Program-made: the position numbers and the translations under genes
The notes under the pieces: generated by a model
Told to the model about the DNA's origin: nothing
Database searches by the model: none
What the model saw: only the letters and a program-made list of their open reading frames with translations
Shown here: one piece after another, positions 1 through 11,751 of the stretch
Layout of the letters: each line of letters starts with the position of its first letter
How positions within the stretch are numbered: the first letter of the stretch is position 1
Assembly: GCF_001652915.1 (NCBI RefSeq)
Contig: NZ_BBQI01000039.1
Span: forward strand, 1-64,000
Direction: 5' to 3'
DNA: 64,000 nucleotides
Source: Cupriavidus sp. D384
Lineage (GTDB): Bacteria; Pseudomonadota; Gammaproteobacteria; Burkholderiales; Burkholderiaceae

Positions 1-1333
<1,333 letters not shown>

Positions 1334-1366
1334 GCGGTCCATCCGTAACGGTGAATGTGTTTTCCC

Positions 1367-2224
1367 ATGTCCGATATCGTTAGCGTAGTCGTTGCCGGCG
1401 TTGCCGCGCGCAGCCCCTTCGATCCCGCCGCGCACCTGCGGCTGCTGGTGGATGGCGTGCAGGTGGGCTGGTTGCCGCGGCACCATGCCGCCATCCTGCG
1501 CGCCATGGGCGATGTGCTGGGGCCGGAAAGCGGGGCGGAAAGCGGGCCGGAAAGCGGGCCGGAAAGCGGGCAGGGCGCCGTGACGCTGCTGCCCGCCTGC
1601 ACCACGCCGGCCGCGCGCAATGCCGCGCTGGCGACGCTGGCCCGGCAGCTGGCCGATGCGGGCCACGTGCGCGGCTGGCGCAACGAGCTGTTTGCCGTCA
1701 CGCCGGCGCTCGAGGCGGTGCCGTTCGCGGTGATCGAACGTGCCGCGGCCCGCTTCCTGGGGCTGCTGACCTTTGCGTCGCACATGAACGGCATCGTGGC
1801 CGGGCAGCGGGCGCTGTGGATCTCGCGGCGCAGTGCGGCCAAATCGGTGGACCCAGGCATGTGGGACAACCTCGTGGCCGGCGGCATGCCGGCGGGCAGC
1901 GACCCGCTGGAGACGCTGGTGCGCGAATGCGACGAGGAATCGGGCATTCCGCCCGCGCTGGCGGGCCAGGCCGAGGCCCACGGAGTGATCGATGTGCTGC
2001 GCGAAATCCCCGAAGGCGTGCAGTGGGAACGCGTGTATGCATATGACCTGGTGCTGCCGGCCGGCTTCGTGCCGCATAACCGCGACGGCGAAGTGGCGGA
2101 GCATCGCCATATCGACCCGGCGGCATTGCTTGCTATCATGGCGGGCCGTGCCATGACCGTCGACGCCACGCTGGTGACGCTGGATGCCCTCCGCAGACGC
2201 GGCTGGGCCGCCGTCCAGCCCTGA
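1367..2224 (+). CDS. Nudix hydrolase with N-terminal DUF4743-type domain
   Basis: A 285-residue protein resembling the yeast YJR142W / Tnr3-type Nudix proteins, which are known to hydrolyse damaged (oxy/oxo) thiamine diphosphate. The C-terminal half has a Nudix box, [18 protein letters not shown] followed by EESGI. The REXXEE core is intact, but the usual first Glu of the box is Ser, as I recall for this subfamily. The N-terminal half should be the DUF4743 domain. ATG 1367 (MSDIVS) is preferred to an ATG four codons upstream. Residues about 53-68 are encoded by four tandem 12-bp units. The substrate is inferred from family, not seen. Confidence 0.8.
   Translation: MSDIVSVVVAGVAARSPFDPAAHLRLLVDGVQVGWLPRHHAAILRAMGDVLGPESGAESGPESGPESGQGAVTLLPACTTPAARNAALATLARQLADAGHVRGWRNELFAVTPALEAVPFAVIERAAARFLGLLTFASHMNGIVAGQRALWISRRSAAKSVDPGMWDNLVAGGMPAGSDPLETLVRECDEESGIPPALAGQAEAHGVIDVLREIPEGVQWERVYAYDLVLPAGFVPHNRDGEVAEHRHIDPAALLAIMAGRAMTVDATLVTLDALRRRGWAAVQP
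1523..1570 (+). repeat. Four tandem 12-bp units in the Nudix gene
   Basis: Four consecutive 12-base units (1523-1534, 1535-1546, 1547-1558, 1559-1570) read CCGGAAAGCGGG, with a single C to G change at the start of unit two. Because 12 is a multiple of three the array stays in frame and encodes a repeated Pro/Ala-Glu-Ser-Gly linker between the two halves of the Nudix protein. Confidence 0.95.
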
Positions 2225-2271
2225 ACACCAGGCATCGCGGCCAGGGCTTGCCTAACCCCGATTTGCCCAAG

Positions 2272-3138
2272 ATGAGCACCACCGGATTTATCCTGACGCT
2301 TTCCTGCCCGGACCAGCCGGGCATCGTGCATGCCGTTTCCGGCCTGCTGTTCCAGCACGGCTGCAATATTGTCGATTCTGACCAGTACGGCGATGCGTTC
2401 ACCGGCCGCTTCTTCATGCGCGTGCACTTCAGCACCGCCGCCGGCGGCCCGGAACTGGCCGAGCTGCGCGCCGCCTTCGCGCCCGTGGGCGACCAGTTCG
2501 GCATGCAGTGGGAAGTGTTCGACGCCACCGTGAAGCCGCGCGTGATGATCATGGTGTCGAAGATCGGCCACTGCCTGAACGACCTGCTGTTCCGCGCCAA
2601 GGCTGGCGGCCTGCCGGTCGAGATTGCCGCGATCGTGTCGAACCACCGCGATTTCTACCAGCTGGCCGCGTCGTACGACGTGCCGTTCTTCCACCTGCCG
2701 CTGATGAATGCGTCGGCCGAGCAGAAGGCCGCGCAGGAAGCGCGCGTCTTCGAAGTGGTGCGCGACCAGAACATCGACCTCGTGGTGCTGGCGCGCTACA
2801 TGCAGGTGTTGTCCGACGACCTGTGCCGCAAGCTGCAGGGCCGCGCGATCAACATCCACCACTCGTTCCTGCCCAGCTTCAAGGGCGCCAAGCCTTACTA
2901 CCAGGCGCATGACCGCGGCGTGAAGCTGATCGGCGCGACCGCGCACTACGTGACGGCCGACCTGGACGAAGGCCCGATCATCGAGCAGGAAATCGAGCGC
3001 GTGGATCACAGCATGGACCCCGAGCAGCTGACCGCCGTCGGCCGCGACGTCGAATGCGTGGCGCTGGCCCGTGCGGTCAAGTGGCACGCCGAGCATCGTA
3101 TCCTGGTGAACGGCCACAAGACGGTGGTCTTCAAGTAA
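2272..3138 (+). CDS. purU: Formyltetrahydrofolate deformylase
   Basis: Hydrolyses 10-formyl-tetrahydrofolate to tetrahydrofolate and formate, balancing one-carbon pools. The 288-residue product has an N-terminal ACT domain beginning FILTLSCPDQPGIVHAVSG (residues about 5-80). A formyltransferase fold follows, with IVSNHRDF, the catalytic-His motif INIHHSFLPSF and the Asp-containing HYVTADLDEGPIIEQ. The length matches the family (about 280-290). ATG 2272 (MSTTGF) is chosen over an upstream TTG. It is read alone; the leftward glpR gene follows convergently. Confidence 0.96.
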   Translation: MSTTGFILTLSCPDQPGIVHAVSGLLFQHGCNIVDSDQYGDAFTGRFFMRVHFSTAAGGPELAELRAAFAPVGDQFGMQWEVFDATVKPRVMIMVSKIGHCLNDLLFRAKAGGLPVEIAAIVSNHRDFYQLAASYDVPFFHLPLMNASAEQKAAQEARVFEVVRDQNIDLVVLARYMQVLSDDLCRKLQGRAINIHHSFLPSFKGAKPYYQAHDRGVKLIGATAHYVTADLDEGPIIEQEIERVDHSMDPEQLTAVGRDVECVALARAVKWHAEHRILVNGHKTVVFK

Positions 3139-3210
3139 GCCCCGGCGCTGCCATCAGGCAGCCGCCCTCTTCCGCCAGCGGAAGGGGGCGGCGGGCAACC
3201 CGGGCGGATC

Positions 3211-3990
3211 TCACTCCCCATCCGCGACCACACATTTCACTCCGCTTTCCGCCAGCATCGTGTCGAACGGCGCGCGTAGCGGCTCGTCCGTAAACAGCCG
3301 GTCGATACTGGTCAGGGGCGCCAGCTCCACCATGGCACGGCGGTTGAACTTGCTGGCATCCGCTGCCAGCCATATCTCGCGCGAGTGTTCCATGATCGTG
3401 CGCGCCACCTTCACTTCCCGGAAATCGTAGTCGCGCAGCGTGCCGTCGGTCTCGATGCCCGAGATGCCGATCAGGCCGATATCCACCTTGAACTGGCGGA
3501 TGAATTCCACCGTGGCCTCGCCGATGATGCCGCGGTCCCGCGAGCGCAGTACTCCGCCCGCCACGATGACTTCGCAATCGGGGTTGTCGGCCAGGATGTT
3601 GGCGACGTGCAGGTTGTTGGTGATCACGCGCAGGCCGCGATGATGAATCAGCGCCCGCGCAACTTCTTCCACCGTGGTACCGATGTTCAGGATCAGCGAG
3701 CAGCCTTCGGGTACAGCGGCCGCCACGGCGCGCGCGATGCGCACCTTGCCGTCGGCGTTGAGCGCCTGCCGCTGCCGGTAGGCAATGTTCTCGGTGGTCG
3801 ACCCCTCCATGCGCACCCCGCCATGAAAGCGGGCCAGCATGCCGTTCTCGGCCAGCAGGTTCACGTCCCGCCGCACGGTCTGCAAGGTCACGCCGAACTT
3901 GCGCGCGAGTTCGTCGATGGAGGCAAAGCCCTGGGTGCGGACTTCCTCGAGAAGGGCGGTCTGGCGGGGATTAAGCGTCATGTCCGGCAT
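3211..3990 (-). CDS. glpR: DeoR-family glycerol-3-phosphate repressor
   Basis: Cytoplasmic repressor of glycerol genes. Residues about 6-60 form a DeoR helix-turn-helix (FASIDELARKFGVTLQTVRR, then DVNLL). The C-terminal sugar-phosphate sensor domain has the family motifs LNIGTTVEEVARAL, VITNNLHVANIL and GIIGEATVEFI. At 259 residues it has full family length. It lies divergent from glpS, with 149 bases between starts that contain TTCGTTT-type sequences, so it probably represses the importer and itself. Start choice: ATG 3990, or an ATG three codons in at 3981. A possible -10 (TAGAAT, 3994-3989) overlaps the first ATG and would favour 3981. Confidence 0.92.
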   Translation of the reverse strand: MPDMTLNPRQTALLEEVRTQGFASIDELARKFGVTLQTVRRDVNLLAENGMLARFHGGVRMEGSTTENIAYRQRQALNADGKVRIARAVAAAVPEGCSLILNIGTTVEEVARALIHHRGLRVITNNLHVANILADNPDCEVIVAGGVLRSRDRGIIGEATVEFIRQFKVDIGLIGISGIETDGTLRDYDFREVKVARTIMEHSREIWLAADASKFNRRAMVELAPLTSIDRLFTDEPLRAPFDTMLAESGVKCVVADGE

Positions 3991-4000
3991 TCTAGTTCAA

Positions 4001-4063
4001 ACAGAAACGAAAACAAATGACGCGCTGCAGTATTGTTTTATGTTCGTTTTTGAGCTAAAACGA
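4001..4063. promoter_or_regulatory. Putative GlpR operator region between glpR and glpS
   Basis: A perfect 7-bp inverted repeat, TCGTTTT (4044-4050) and AAAACGA (4057-4063), is separated by six bases. A second AAACGAAAAC block lies at 4006-4015, next to glpR. The left side at 4040-4048, ATGTTCGTT, resembles half of the E. coli GlpR operator. These A/T-rich sequences stand out in a G+C-rich background and lie in the divergent glpR/glpS spacer. Binding by GlpR is inferred. Confidence 0.5.
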
Positions 4064-4139
4064 GCGGGTTGACTTGAAAAGTGCGCCTTGGCCGCGGTTT
4101 TCGGAGTGGCTGAGCAAGCACAGGAACATTGGAGACTGG

Positions 4140-5258
4140 ATGCAGCTGAGCCTGGAAGGCATTGCGCAGCAAGTGGGGTCGCAAGCCTATCTTTACCCGA
4201 TGACGCTGGCCCCCGTGCCTGGCGCCGTCACCATCCTGCTGGGGACCACCCAGGCCGGCAAGACATCGCTGATGCGGGTCATGGCGGGGCTCGACAAGCC
4301 CACGGCCGGCCGCGTGCGGGTCGATGGCGTGGACGTGACCGGCGTGCCGGTGCGCGAACGCAACGTGTCGATGGTGTACCAGCAGTTCATCAACTACCCG
4401 TCGCTGACCGTCTTCGACAACATCGCATCGCCGCTGCGGCTGCGGCGCGACGGCCGCGAGGCCATCGACGCCCGCGTGCGCAGCCTGGCGGGCCGCCTGC
4501 ATATCGACCATTTGCTGGAACGCTACCCGTCGGAACTGTCCGGCGGCCAGCAGCAGCGCGTGGCCCTGGCGCGTGCCCTGGCCAAGAATGCGCCGCTGAT
4601 GCTGCTGGACGAGCCGCTGGTCAATCTGGACTACAAGCTGCGCGAGGAACTGCGCGAAGAGCTGACTCACCTGTTCGCGCAGGGCGATGCCACGGTGATC
4701 TACGCCACCACGGAGCCCGCCGAGGCGCTGCTGCTGGGCGGGCACACTGCCGTGCTCGATGCTGGCGAACTACTGCAGTACGGCCCGACCCCCGAAGTCT
4801 TCCACTATCCGGCCTCGCTGCGGGTGGCGCGCGCTTTCAGCGATCCGCCGATGAACCTGGTGGAAGGCGTGCTGGACGCCGGACGCGTGACGCTGCCCGG
4901 CCAGATCGTGATTCCGTTGCCCGAGGTCAATGCGCCGGGCGGCCCGGTGACGGTGGGCGTACGCGCCGCCGCGCTGCGCCTGAGGCCGGTGCCGGGCGCG
5001 GTGGAAGTGCCAGGCAAGGTCTCCCTGGCCGAGCTGTCGGGCTCCGATACCTTCGTGCACGTCGATACGGCTGCCGGCAACCTCGTGGCCCAGTTCGCCG
5101 GGGTGCTCGACCTGCAGCTGGGGGCGCCGTTGTCGCTCCATATCGAACCGGGCCAGCTGTACCTGTTCAATGCCGCCGGCGACCGCATCCACGCGCCGCG
5201 CCGCCCGGGCGCCCTGGCCGATGTGGTCAGCACGCCCGTTACCGAGTCGGGAGCCTGA
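4140..5258 (+). CDS. glpS: Glycerol ABC importer ATPase, first subunit
   Basis: One of two ATPases powering glycerol import, as in the rhizobial glpSTPQUV system. The 372-residue product has Walker A GTTQAGKT (35-42), signature LSGGQ (133-137), Walker B with catalytic Glu158 and a C-terminal TOBE-like regulatory region. At the H-loop the usual His is Thr191 (motif YATTEPAEA), so this subunit should not complete a canonical ATP site on its own. ATG 4140 is preferred over an upstream TTG because GGAGAC sits five bases before it. It is first in the operon, followed one base later by glpT. Confidence 0.93.
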   Translation: MQLSLEGIAQQVGSQAYLYPMTLAPVPGAVTILLGTTQAGKTSLMRVMAGLDKPTAGRVRVDGVDVTGVPVRERNVSMVYQQFINYPSLTVFDNIASPLRLRRDGREAIDARVRSLAGRLHIDHLLERYPSELSGGQQQRVALARALAKNAPLMLLDEPLVNLDYKLREELREELTHLFAQGDATVIYATTEPAEALLLGGHTAVLDAGELLQYGPTPEVFHYPASLRVARAFSDPPMNLVEGVLDAGRVTLPGQIVIPLPEVNAPGGPVTVGVRAAALRLRPVPGAVEVPGKVSLAELSGSDTFVHVDTAAGNLVAQFAGVLDLQLGAPLSLHIEPGQLYLFNAAGDRIHAPRRPGALADVVSTPVTESGA

Positions 5259-5259
5259 C

Positions 5260-6356
5260 ATGGCGCGCATCGATCTCGATCTCGCCCATTCCTATGTGGC
5301 CGATCCGCAGAAGGACGAAGACTACGCGCTGCTGCCGCTGAACTTCACCTTCGAGGACGGAGGCGCCTATGCGTTGCTGGGCCCGTCCGGCTGCGGCAAG
5401 ACCACGCTGCTGAATTGCATCTCGGGGCTGCTGCGGCCGTCGCAGGGCACTATCCGCTTTGACGGCAACGACGTCACCGACGCCTCGCCGCAGGCGCGCA
5501 ATATCGCGCAGGTGTTCCAGTTTCCGGTGATCTACGACACCATGACGGTCGGCGAGAACCTCGCCTTCCCGTTGCGCAATCGCGGGGTGGGCGCCGCGCA
5601 GGTCAAGGAACGCGTCGGCAAAGTGGCCGAAATGCTAGACCTGTCGGCCTCGCTCGACCGCCGCGCCAGCGGGCTGGCCGCCGATGCCAAGCAGAAGATC
5701 TCGCTGGGGCGCGGGCTGGTGCGCCAGGACGTGTCGGCCATCCTGTTCGATGAGCCGCTGACCGTGATCGATCCGCACCTGAAATGGCAGCTGCGGCGCA
5801 AGCTCAAGGAAATCCATCACGAATTCCGGCTGACGCTGATCTACGTGACGCACGACCAGACCGAGGCGCTGACCTTTGCCGACCAGGTGGTGGTGATGTC
5901 GCGCGGCAAGGCCGTGCAGGTGGGATCTGCGGATGCGCTGTTCGAGCGGCCCGCGCACACCTTCGTGGGGCACTTCATCGGCTCGCCGGGCATGAACTTC
6001 CTGCCGGGCCAGTGGCGCGATGGCGCGGTGGAGGTGGCGGGGCGCCGCTTCCTGCCGGACCTGCCGCCGCAGACGCTGTCGGCGCTGCAGTCCGCTGGCA
6101 ACTTCAAGATCGGCGTGCGGCCCGAATACCTGCAACTGGCGCCCGAGGGCGACCCGCAGGCCCTGCCGGTGCGCGTGGAGCGCGCGCAGGACATCGGCAC
6201 CTACTGGCTGATGACCTCGAAGGTCAATCATGGCGAAGATGCCACGATCCGGGCCCGGCTGGGCACCGAGGCCGCCGCGCTGCGGCCCGGCGAAACCGCG
6301 TGGCTGTCGGTGTTCAACCGCCACACCTGCTTCTACATCAACGAGGAACTGGTCCC

Positions 6357-6360
<4 letters not shown>
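5260..6360 (+). CDS. glpT: Glycerol ABC importer ATPase, second subunit
   Basis: Partner ATPase of GlpS, 366 residues. Walker A GPSGCGKT (41-48), Walker B with Glu165 and H-loop His198 (IYVTHDQTEALTFAD) are intact. The signature LSGGQ is degenerate: LAADA occupies residues 139-143. The defects are therefore complementary to those of GlpS. The C-terminal TOBE-like domain is normal in length. The start lies one base after the glpS stop, and the stop overlaps the glpP start as ATGA, indicating translational coupling. This gene is distinct from the E. coli MFS transporter also called GlpT. Confidence 0.93.
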
Positions 6361-7233
<873 letters not shown>

Positions 7234-7241
<8 letters not shown>

Positions 7242-8064
7242 CCGCAAGCTTCCCGGCCAGCGTCCGGGCTGGTGGCGTCCGGTCTTCCTGACGCTGTACC
7301 TGCTGTTCGCCATCGTGCCGATCTACTGGATGGTGAACATGTCGTTCAAGACCAACGAGGAGATCGTGTCGTCGCTGTCGCTGTGGCCGGCGGCCGTCAC
7401 GCTGGAACACTACGTGACGATCTTCACCGATGCGTCGTGGTATTCCGGCTATATCAATTCGCTGATCTACGTTGTGCTGAACACGGTGATCTCGATTTCC
7501 GTGGCGCTGCCGGCGGCCTATGCGTTCTCGCGCTACCAGTTCATTGGCGACAAGCACGTGTTCTTCTGGCTGCTGACCAACCGCATGACACCCCCGGCCG
7601 TGTTCCTGCTGCCGTTTTTTCAGCTTTATACGACGATCGGTCTGATGGACACGCACCTCGGCGTGGCGCTGGCCCACCTGGTGTTCAACGTGCCGCTGGC
7701 CGTGTGGATCCTGGAAGGCTTCATGTCCGGCGTGCCGCGCGAGATCGACGAGACGGCCTACGTGGATGGTTACTCGTTTCCGCGCTTCTTCCTGACCATC
7801 TTCCTGCCGCTGATCAAGGCGGGCGTGGGCGTGGCCGCGTTCTTCTGCTTCATGTTCAGCTGGGTGGAACTGCTGCTGGCGCGCACGCTGACATCGGTCA
7901 ATGCCAAGCCGATCGTGGCGACGATGACGCGTACGGTGTCTGCGTCGGGCATGGACTGGGGTGTGCTGGCCGCGGCCGGCGTGCTGACCATCGTGCCGGG
8001 CGCGATCGTGATCTGGTTCGTACGGCACTACATCGCGAAGGGCTTTGCGATGGGCCGCGTATAA
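7234..8064 (+). CDS. glpQ: Glycerol ABC importer permease
   Basis: Second permease, 276 residues, MalG type. N-terminal segment VFLTLYLLFAIVPIYWMV; the coupling loop is IDETAYVDGYSFPRFFLTIF around residues 170-190. It starts inside the end of glpP and is followed nine bases after its stop by glpU. The name follows the rhizobial operon; it is unrelated to the E. coli periplasmic phosphodiesterase GlpQ. Confidence 0.93.
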
Positions 8065-8073
8065 GGAGCCGCG

Positions 8074-8382
8074 ATGCTGAACTGGATGGTATGGACTACC
8101 CCGGTAGCGGTATTTTTTACCCTGGTGGTGGTGATGCTGGTGGGTATGACGATCTGGGAGGTGCGCGCGCCCACCGTGGAGCGCAAGGGCTTTCTGCCGA
8201 TTGCCACCACGCGGGGCGACCGCCTGTTTATCGGATTGATGTTCGCCGCGTGGATCAACCTGGCATGGGTGGGCCTGGGCGAGAAGATGCAAGCCTGGTT
8301 CCAGCTGGCGGAGGAGCCGTCGGTATGGATCAGTGCGGCAATTTCGGCCGTGGTGCTGCTGATCGTCATGCGGCGGGGCTGA
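8074..8382 (+). CDS. glpU: Small membrane protein of the glycerol importer (DUF2160)
   Basis: A 102-residue integral membrane protein with three hydrophobic stretches: about 8-27 (VAVFFTLVVVMLVGMTIW region), 50-66 (LFIGLMFAAWINLAWVGL) and 85-98 at the C terminus. It matches the DUF2160 family found in glpSTPQUV operons. The molecular role is unsettled; an accessory or assembly subunit is the reasonable inference from its constant position between permease and binding protein. AAGGAG lies just upstream of the ATG. Confidence 0.85.
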   Translation: MLNWMVWTTPVAVFFTLVVVMLVGMTIWEVRAPTVERKGFLPIATTRGDRLFIGLMFAAWINLAWVGLGEKMQAWFQLAEEPSVWISAAISAVVLLIVMRRG

Positions 8383-8484
8383 CGCGTCAGGAAGCGGGGC
8401 GCAAAGAGGCTCGCAAGGAAGGTTGCACGGCAGGTCGCAGGAATTTTCAACTGGTGTTGCGGTTCATGGGCTGCGAGATCTTGT

Positions 8485-8527
8485 CCCTTCCCCGGGGCCG
8501 CAACCCTGTGACAGAACCGGGGAAGGG
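8485..8527 (+). other. Perfect 11-bp stem-loop before glpV
   Basis: Arms CCCTTCCCCGG (8485-8495) and CCGGGGAAGGG (8517-8527) are perfect complements with a 21-base loop, ending six bases before the glpV ribosome-binding site. No T-tract follows, so it is not an intrinsic terminator. A role in 3' protection or in raising binding-protein expression relative to the permeases is inference. Confidence 0.75.
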
Positions 8528-8545
8528 TACCTGAGGAGACAACGA

Positions 8546-10288
8546 ATGAAAGAGCGCGTGAAGTTGGGGATGTCGGCCCTGGCCTTTGCGGCCGCACTGA
8601 CATGCGGGCATGCCGCGTGGGCCGACGAGGCGGCGGCGAAGAAGTGGATCGACAGCGAATTCCAGCCGTCGTCGCTGGCCAAGGACAAGCAGCAGGCCGA
8701 GATGAAGTGGTTCATCGATGCCGCCGCCAGGCTCAAGGCCAAGGGCGTGACGCAGATCAATGTGGTGTCGGAAACGATCACCACGCACGAGTACGAATCG
8801 AAGACGCTGGCCAAGGCCTTCGAGGAAATCACCGGCATCAAGGTCAACCATGACCTGATCCAGGAAGGCGACGTCGTAGAAAAGCTGCAGACGTCGATGC
8901 AGTCGGGCAAGTCGATCTACGACGGCTGGATCTCGGATTCCGACCTGATCGGCACGCACTATCGCTACGGCGCCATCCTGCCGCTGTCCGACTACATGAA
9001 CGGCGCCGGCAAGGAATTCACCAACCCGGGCATCGACGTCAAGGACTTTATCGGCACCAAGTTCACCACGGCGCCGGACGGCAAGCTGTACCAGTTGCCC
9101 GACCAGCAGTTTGCCAACCTGTACTGGTTCCGCGCCGACTGGTTCGCGCGCAAGGACCTGCAGGACAAGTTCAAGGCCAAGTACGGCTATGACCTGGGCG
9201 TGCCGACGAACTGGTCGGCCTACGAGGACATCGCCAACTTCTTCACCAACGACGTGAAGGAACTGGACGGCAAGAAGGTCTTCGGCCATATGGACTACGG
9301 CAAGAAGGACCCGTCGCTGGGCTGGCGTTTCACCGATGCCTGGCTGTCGATGGCCGGCTCGGCCGACAAGGGCCTGCCCAATGGCATGCCGGTGGACGAG
9401 TGGGGCATCCGCGTGGCGGAAGACAAATGCACGCCGGTGGGCGCCTCGGTGTCGCGCGGTGGCGCCACCAACAGCCCGGCAGCCGTCTATGCGCTGACCA
9501 AGTACATCGACTGGATGAAAAAGTACGCGCCGCCGCAGGCCATGGGCATGACGTTCTCCGAAGCCGGGCCGGTGCCCGCGCAGGGCCAGGTCGCGCAGCA
9601 GATCTTCTGGTACACGGCCTTCACGGCCGACATGACCAAGAAGGGCCTGCCGGTGGTCAATGCCGATGGATCGCCGAAGTGGCGCATGGCGCCGTCGCCG
9701 TATGGCCCGTACTGGAAGCAGGGCATGCAGAACGGCTACCAGGACGTGGGCTCGTGGACGTTCTTCAAGAACACCGACCCGAACCGCCTGGCCGCGGCGT
9801 GGCTCTACGCCCAGTTCGTGACGTCGAAGACGGTGTCGCTGAAGAAGTCGCTGACCGGCCTGACCTTTATTCGCGACAGCGATATCCACCACGAGTACCT
9901 GACCAAGAATGCGGCCAAGTACGGTGGCCTGATCGAGTTCTACCGCAGCCCGGCCCGCGTGGCCTGGACGCCGACCGGCAACAACGTGCCTGACTATCCG
10001 AAGCTGGCACAGCTTTGGTGGAAGAACGTGGCCACGGCGGTGACAGGCGAGAAGACCCCGCAGGCGGCCATGGACAACCTGGCCGAGGAAATGGACCAGG
10101 TGATGGGCCGGCTGCAGCGCGCGGGCATGGCCCAGTGCGCGCCGAAGCTGAACCCGAAGAGCGATCCGTCGAAGTGGCTGTCGTCGGAACACGCGCCGTG
10201 GAAGAAGCTCGACAACGAAAAGCCGAAGGGCGAAACCATCGCCTACGACAAACTGCTGCAGGCGTGGAAGGAAGGGCGAGTTCGCTGA
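8546..10288 (+). CDS. glpV: Glycerol ABC importer substrate-binding protein
   Basis: Periplasmic glycerol-binding protein of 580 residues, much longer than the usual 400-450 of family-1 binding proteins but as expected for GlpV. Residues 1-26 are a signal peptide ending HAAWA before DEAAAKKW. The body includes TITTHEYESKTLAKAFEEIT and KNTDPNRLAAAWLYAQFV, typical of carbohydrate-type binding proteins. ATG 8546 is supported by GAGGAGA. It is last in the operon and is followed by a strong terminator; the 163-base gap before it contains a stem-loop. Confidence 0.92.
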   Translation: MKERVKLGMSALAFAAALTCGHAAWADEAAAKKWIDSEFQPSSLAKDKQQAEMKWFIDAAARLKAKGVTQINVVSETITTHEYESKTLAKAFEEITGIKVNHDLIQEGDVVEKLQTSMQSGKSIYDGWISDSDLIGTHYRYGAILPLSDYMNGAGKEFTNPGIDVKDFIGTKFTTAPDGKLYQLPDQQFANLYWFRADWFARKDLQDKFKAKYGYDLGVPTNWSAYEDIANFFTNDVKELDGKKVFGHMDYGKKDPSLGWRFTDAWLSMAGSADKGLPNGMPVDEWGIRVAEDKCTPVGASVSRGGATNSPAAVYALTKYIDWMKKYAPPQAMGMTFSEAGPVPAQGQVAQQIFWYTAFTADMTKKGLPVVNADGSPKWRMAPSPYGPYWKQGMQNGYQDVGSWTFFKNTDPNRLAAAWLYAQFVTSKTVSLKKSLTGLTFIRDSDIHHEYLTKNAAKYGGLIEFYRSPARVAWTPTGNNVPDYPKLAQLWWKNVATAVTGEKTPQAAMDNLAEEMDQVMGRLQRAGMAQCAPKLNPKSDPSKWLSSEHAPWKKLDNEKPKGETIAYDKLLQAWKEGRVR

Positions 10289-10321
10289 TCCTTCCCTGAA
10301 CGGGGTGTTCAGCCTGCAGTG

Positions 10322-10361
10322 TGAAGCGGTGGCGCGTGTTGCGTCACCGCTTCATTTTTTT
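10322..10361 (+). terminator. Intrinsic terminator of the glp operon
   Basis: Ten-bp perfect stem TGAAGCGGTG (10322-10331) / CACCGCTTCA (10345-10354) with a 13-base loop, followed by seven T residues at 10355-10361. It begins 34 bases after the glpV stop. Confidence 0.93.
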
Positions 10362-10470
10362 GTGGATCTGTTAAGGATTGGAACATTGCTGTTGCAGTCG
10401 GGGGTGAGGGGTGGACGGCGGGGCTGGGGTCCATAGAATCGTTCGCGGAAATTGATGAACGAGGAGCGAT

Positions 10471-11751
10471 ATGGATTTGTCGGATCATTTCGAACGCCCC
10501 AGGCTTGCTGCGGATATTGCACAGAAGCTGGTGCATGGGCCGGCCAGCAAGGTCATCGCACTGATGGGGTCGCGTGGCATCGGCAAGAGTACGTTCCTGC
10601 GGCAAGAGGTGGTGCCGGCCATCCGCAAGCTCGGCGCCCTGGTGGTGATGGCGGATCTGTGGGGCGAGACGGAAAAGGACCCTGCCGACGTGGTGACCGG
10701 TGCAGTCCAGAAAGCGCTGGATGCCAATGAGAGCATCGCGGCAAGGTTTGCGCACGCGGTGGGACTCAAGGGTGTCGGGTTTGGAGGCCTGTCGCTGGCC
10801 TTCGATCATGGCGAAGCGCGCGAGAAGCGGGGCGGACTGTGGGTCTACCGCTCAATGGAGGCGCTGTCGGCCCGGATGCGCCGTCCGATCATCCTGATCA
10901 TCGACGAAGCGCAGCAGATGCTGGCAACCGAGCGAGGGGACAGCATGCTGTACACGCTGAAGGCCACGCGAGACCTGCTCAACAACGAACGGGGACTGTA
11001 TGGCGTACGGACCGTGTTCACAGGCTCCGATCGCACGAAGCTGCTGATGATGCTGGGCGGACGGCACACGATGTACAGCGCGTCGCAGTTTGCGTTTCCG
11101 GAACTCGGCGCGGACTTCCTGCAGTGGGTACGACGCAAGTATGAACTGCCGCCTTCGGCCGACGATGCGCTGCTCGAAAGGATGTTTCAACGTGCGGAAA
11201 GTCGTCCCGAAGTCCTGATGGACGCCGCATTGAGGATAGCGCTTTACGGCCAGTTCGAGGGCGTGAGCGTCAGGCACGCATTCGAACGGGCCGTTGACCT
11301 GCGGTTGGCCAGAGTCCACCAGCCTTTCCTGAAGGCAATGGATCCGCTGGACCCGATCGACGATGCCGTGCTGCGCGTGGTGGCCGCCAATCCGTCCACG
11401 ATTGCCGGGTTCGACAGCCGGACGATGGGGCTGTACCGGACGGTCGTCCAGGAACTGGACCCTGAGTGGAACCGGGCGCCGAAGCGGCGCGATATCGAAC
11501 AGTCCCTGAAGCGGCTGACTGCCCTGAAACTGATGTGGGGCTCGGTACTGGGCATCCATATGCTCGCGGACCCGACGCTGGCAGGCGCCATGCGGCGGGC
11601 GGGGCTGCTGGATATCGTGCCCGAGATCCCGGGCAGGCAATGGCCGGATGCCGACGAGGACATGGACGCGTTTATCGTTCCATCGTCCGGGGCGGCGTCT
11701 CAGACCTCCGAAGACGCATCCTCCGGGCGCCTGGCCCCTGTCGACGCATAG
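10471..11751 (+). CDS. Orphan AAA-type ATPase (TniB/ExeA-like core)
   Basis: A 426-residue P-loop ATPase of unknown function. Walker A is GSRGIGKST (33-41), Walker B is IILIIDEAQQML (D145-E146) and a sensor-1-like strand is TVFTGSDR (181-188). The DEAQ form of Walker B is typical of TniB/TnsC, ExeA/GspA and STAND-like ATPases. The region after about 230 is helical, with a C-terminal Ser-rich tail. No transposase, secretion or defence partner is adjacent. ATG 10471 follows GAGGAGCGAT. Its last 52 bases overlap, antisense, the end of the diguanylate cyclase gene. Function not assigned. Confidence 0.75.
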   Translation: MDLSDHFERPRLAADIAQKLVHGPASKVIALMGSRGIGKSTFLRQEVVPAIRKLGALVVMADLWGETEKDPADVVTGAVQKALDANESIAARFAHAVGLKGVGFGGLSLAFDHGEAREKRGGLWVYRSMEALSARMRRPIILIIDEAQQMLATERGDSMLYTLKATRDLLNNERGLYGVRTVFTGSDRTKLLMMLGGRHTMYSASQFAFPELGADFLQWVRRKYELPPSADDALLERMFQRAESRPEVLMDAALRIALYGQFEGVSVRHAFERAVDLRLARVHQPFLKAMDPLDPIDDAVLRVVAANPSTIAGFDSRTMGLYRTVVQELDPEWNRAPKRRDIEQSLKRLTALKLMWGSVLGIHMLADPTLAGAMRRAGLLDIVPEIPGRQWPDADEDMDAFIVPSSGAASQTSEDASSGRLAPVDA

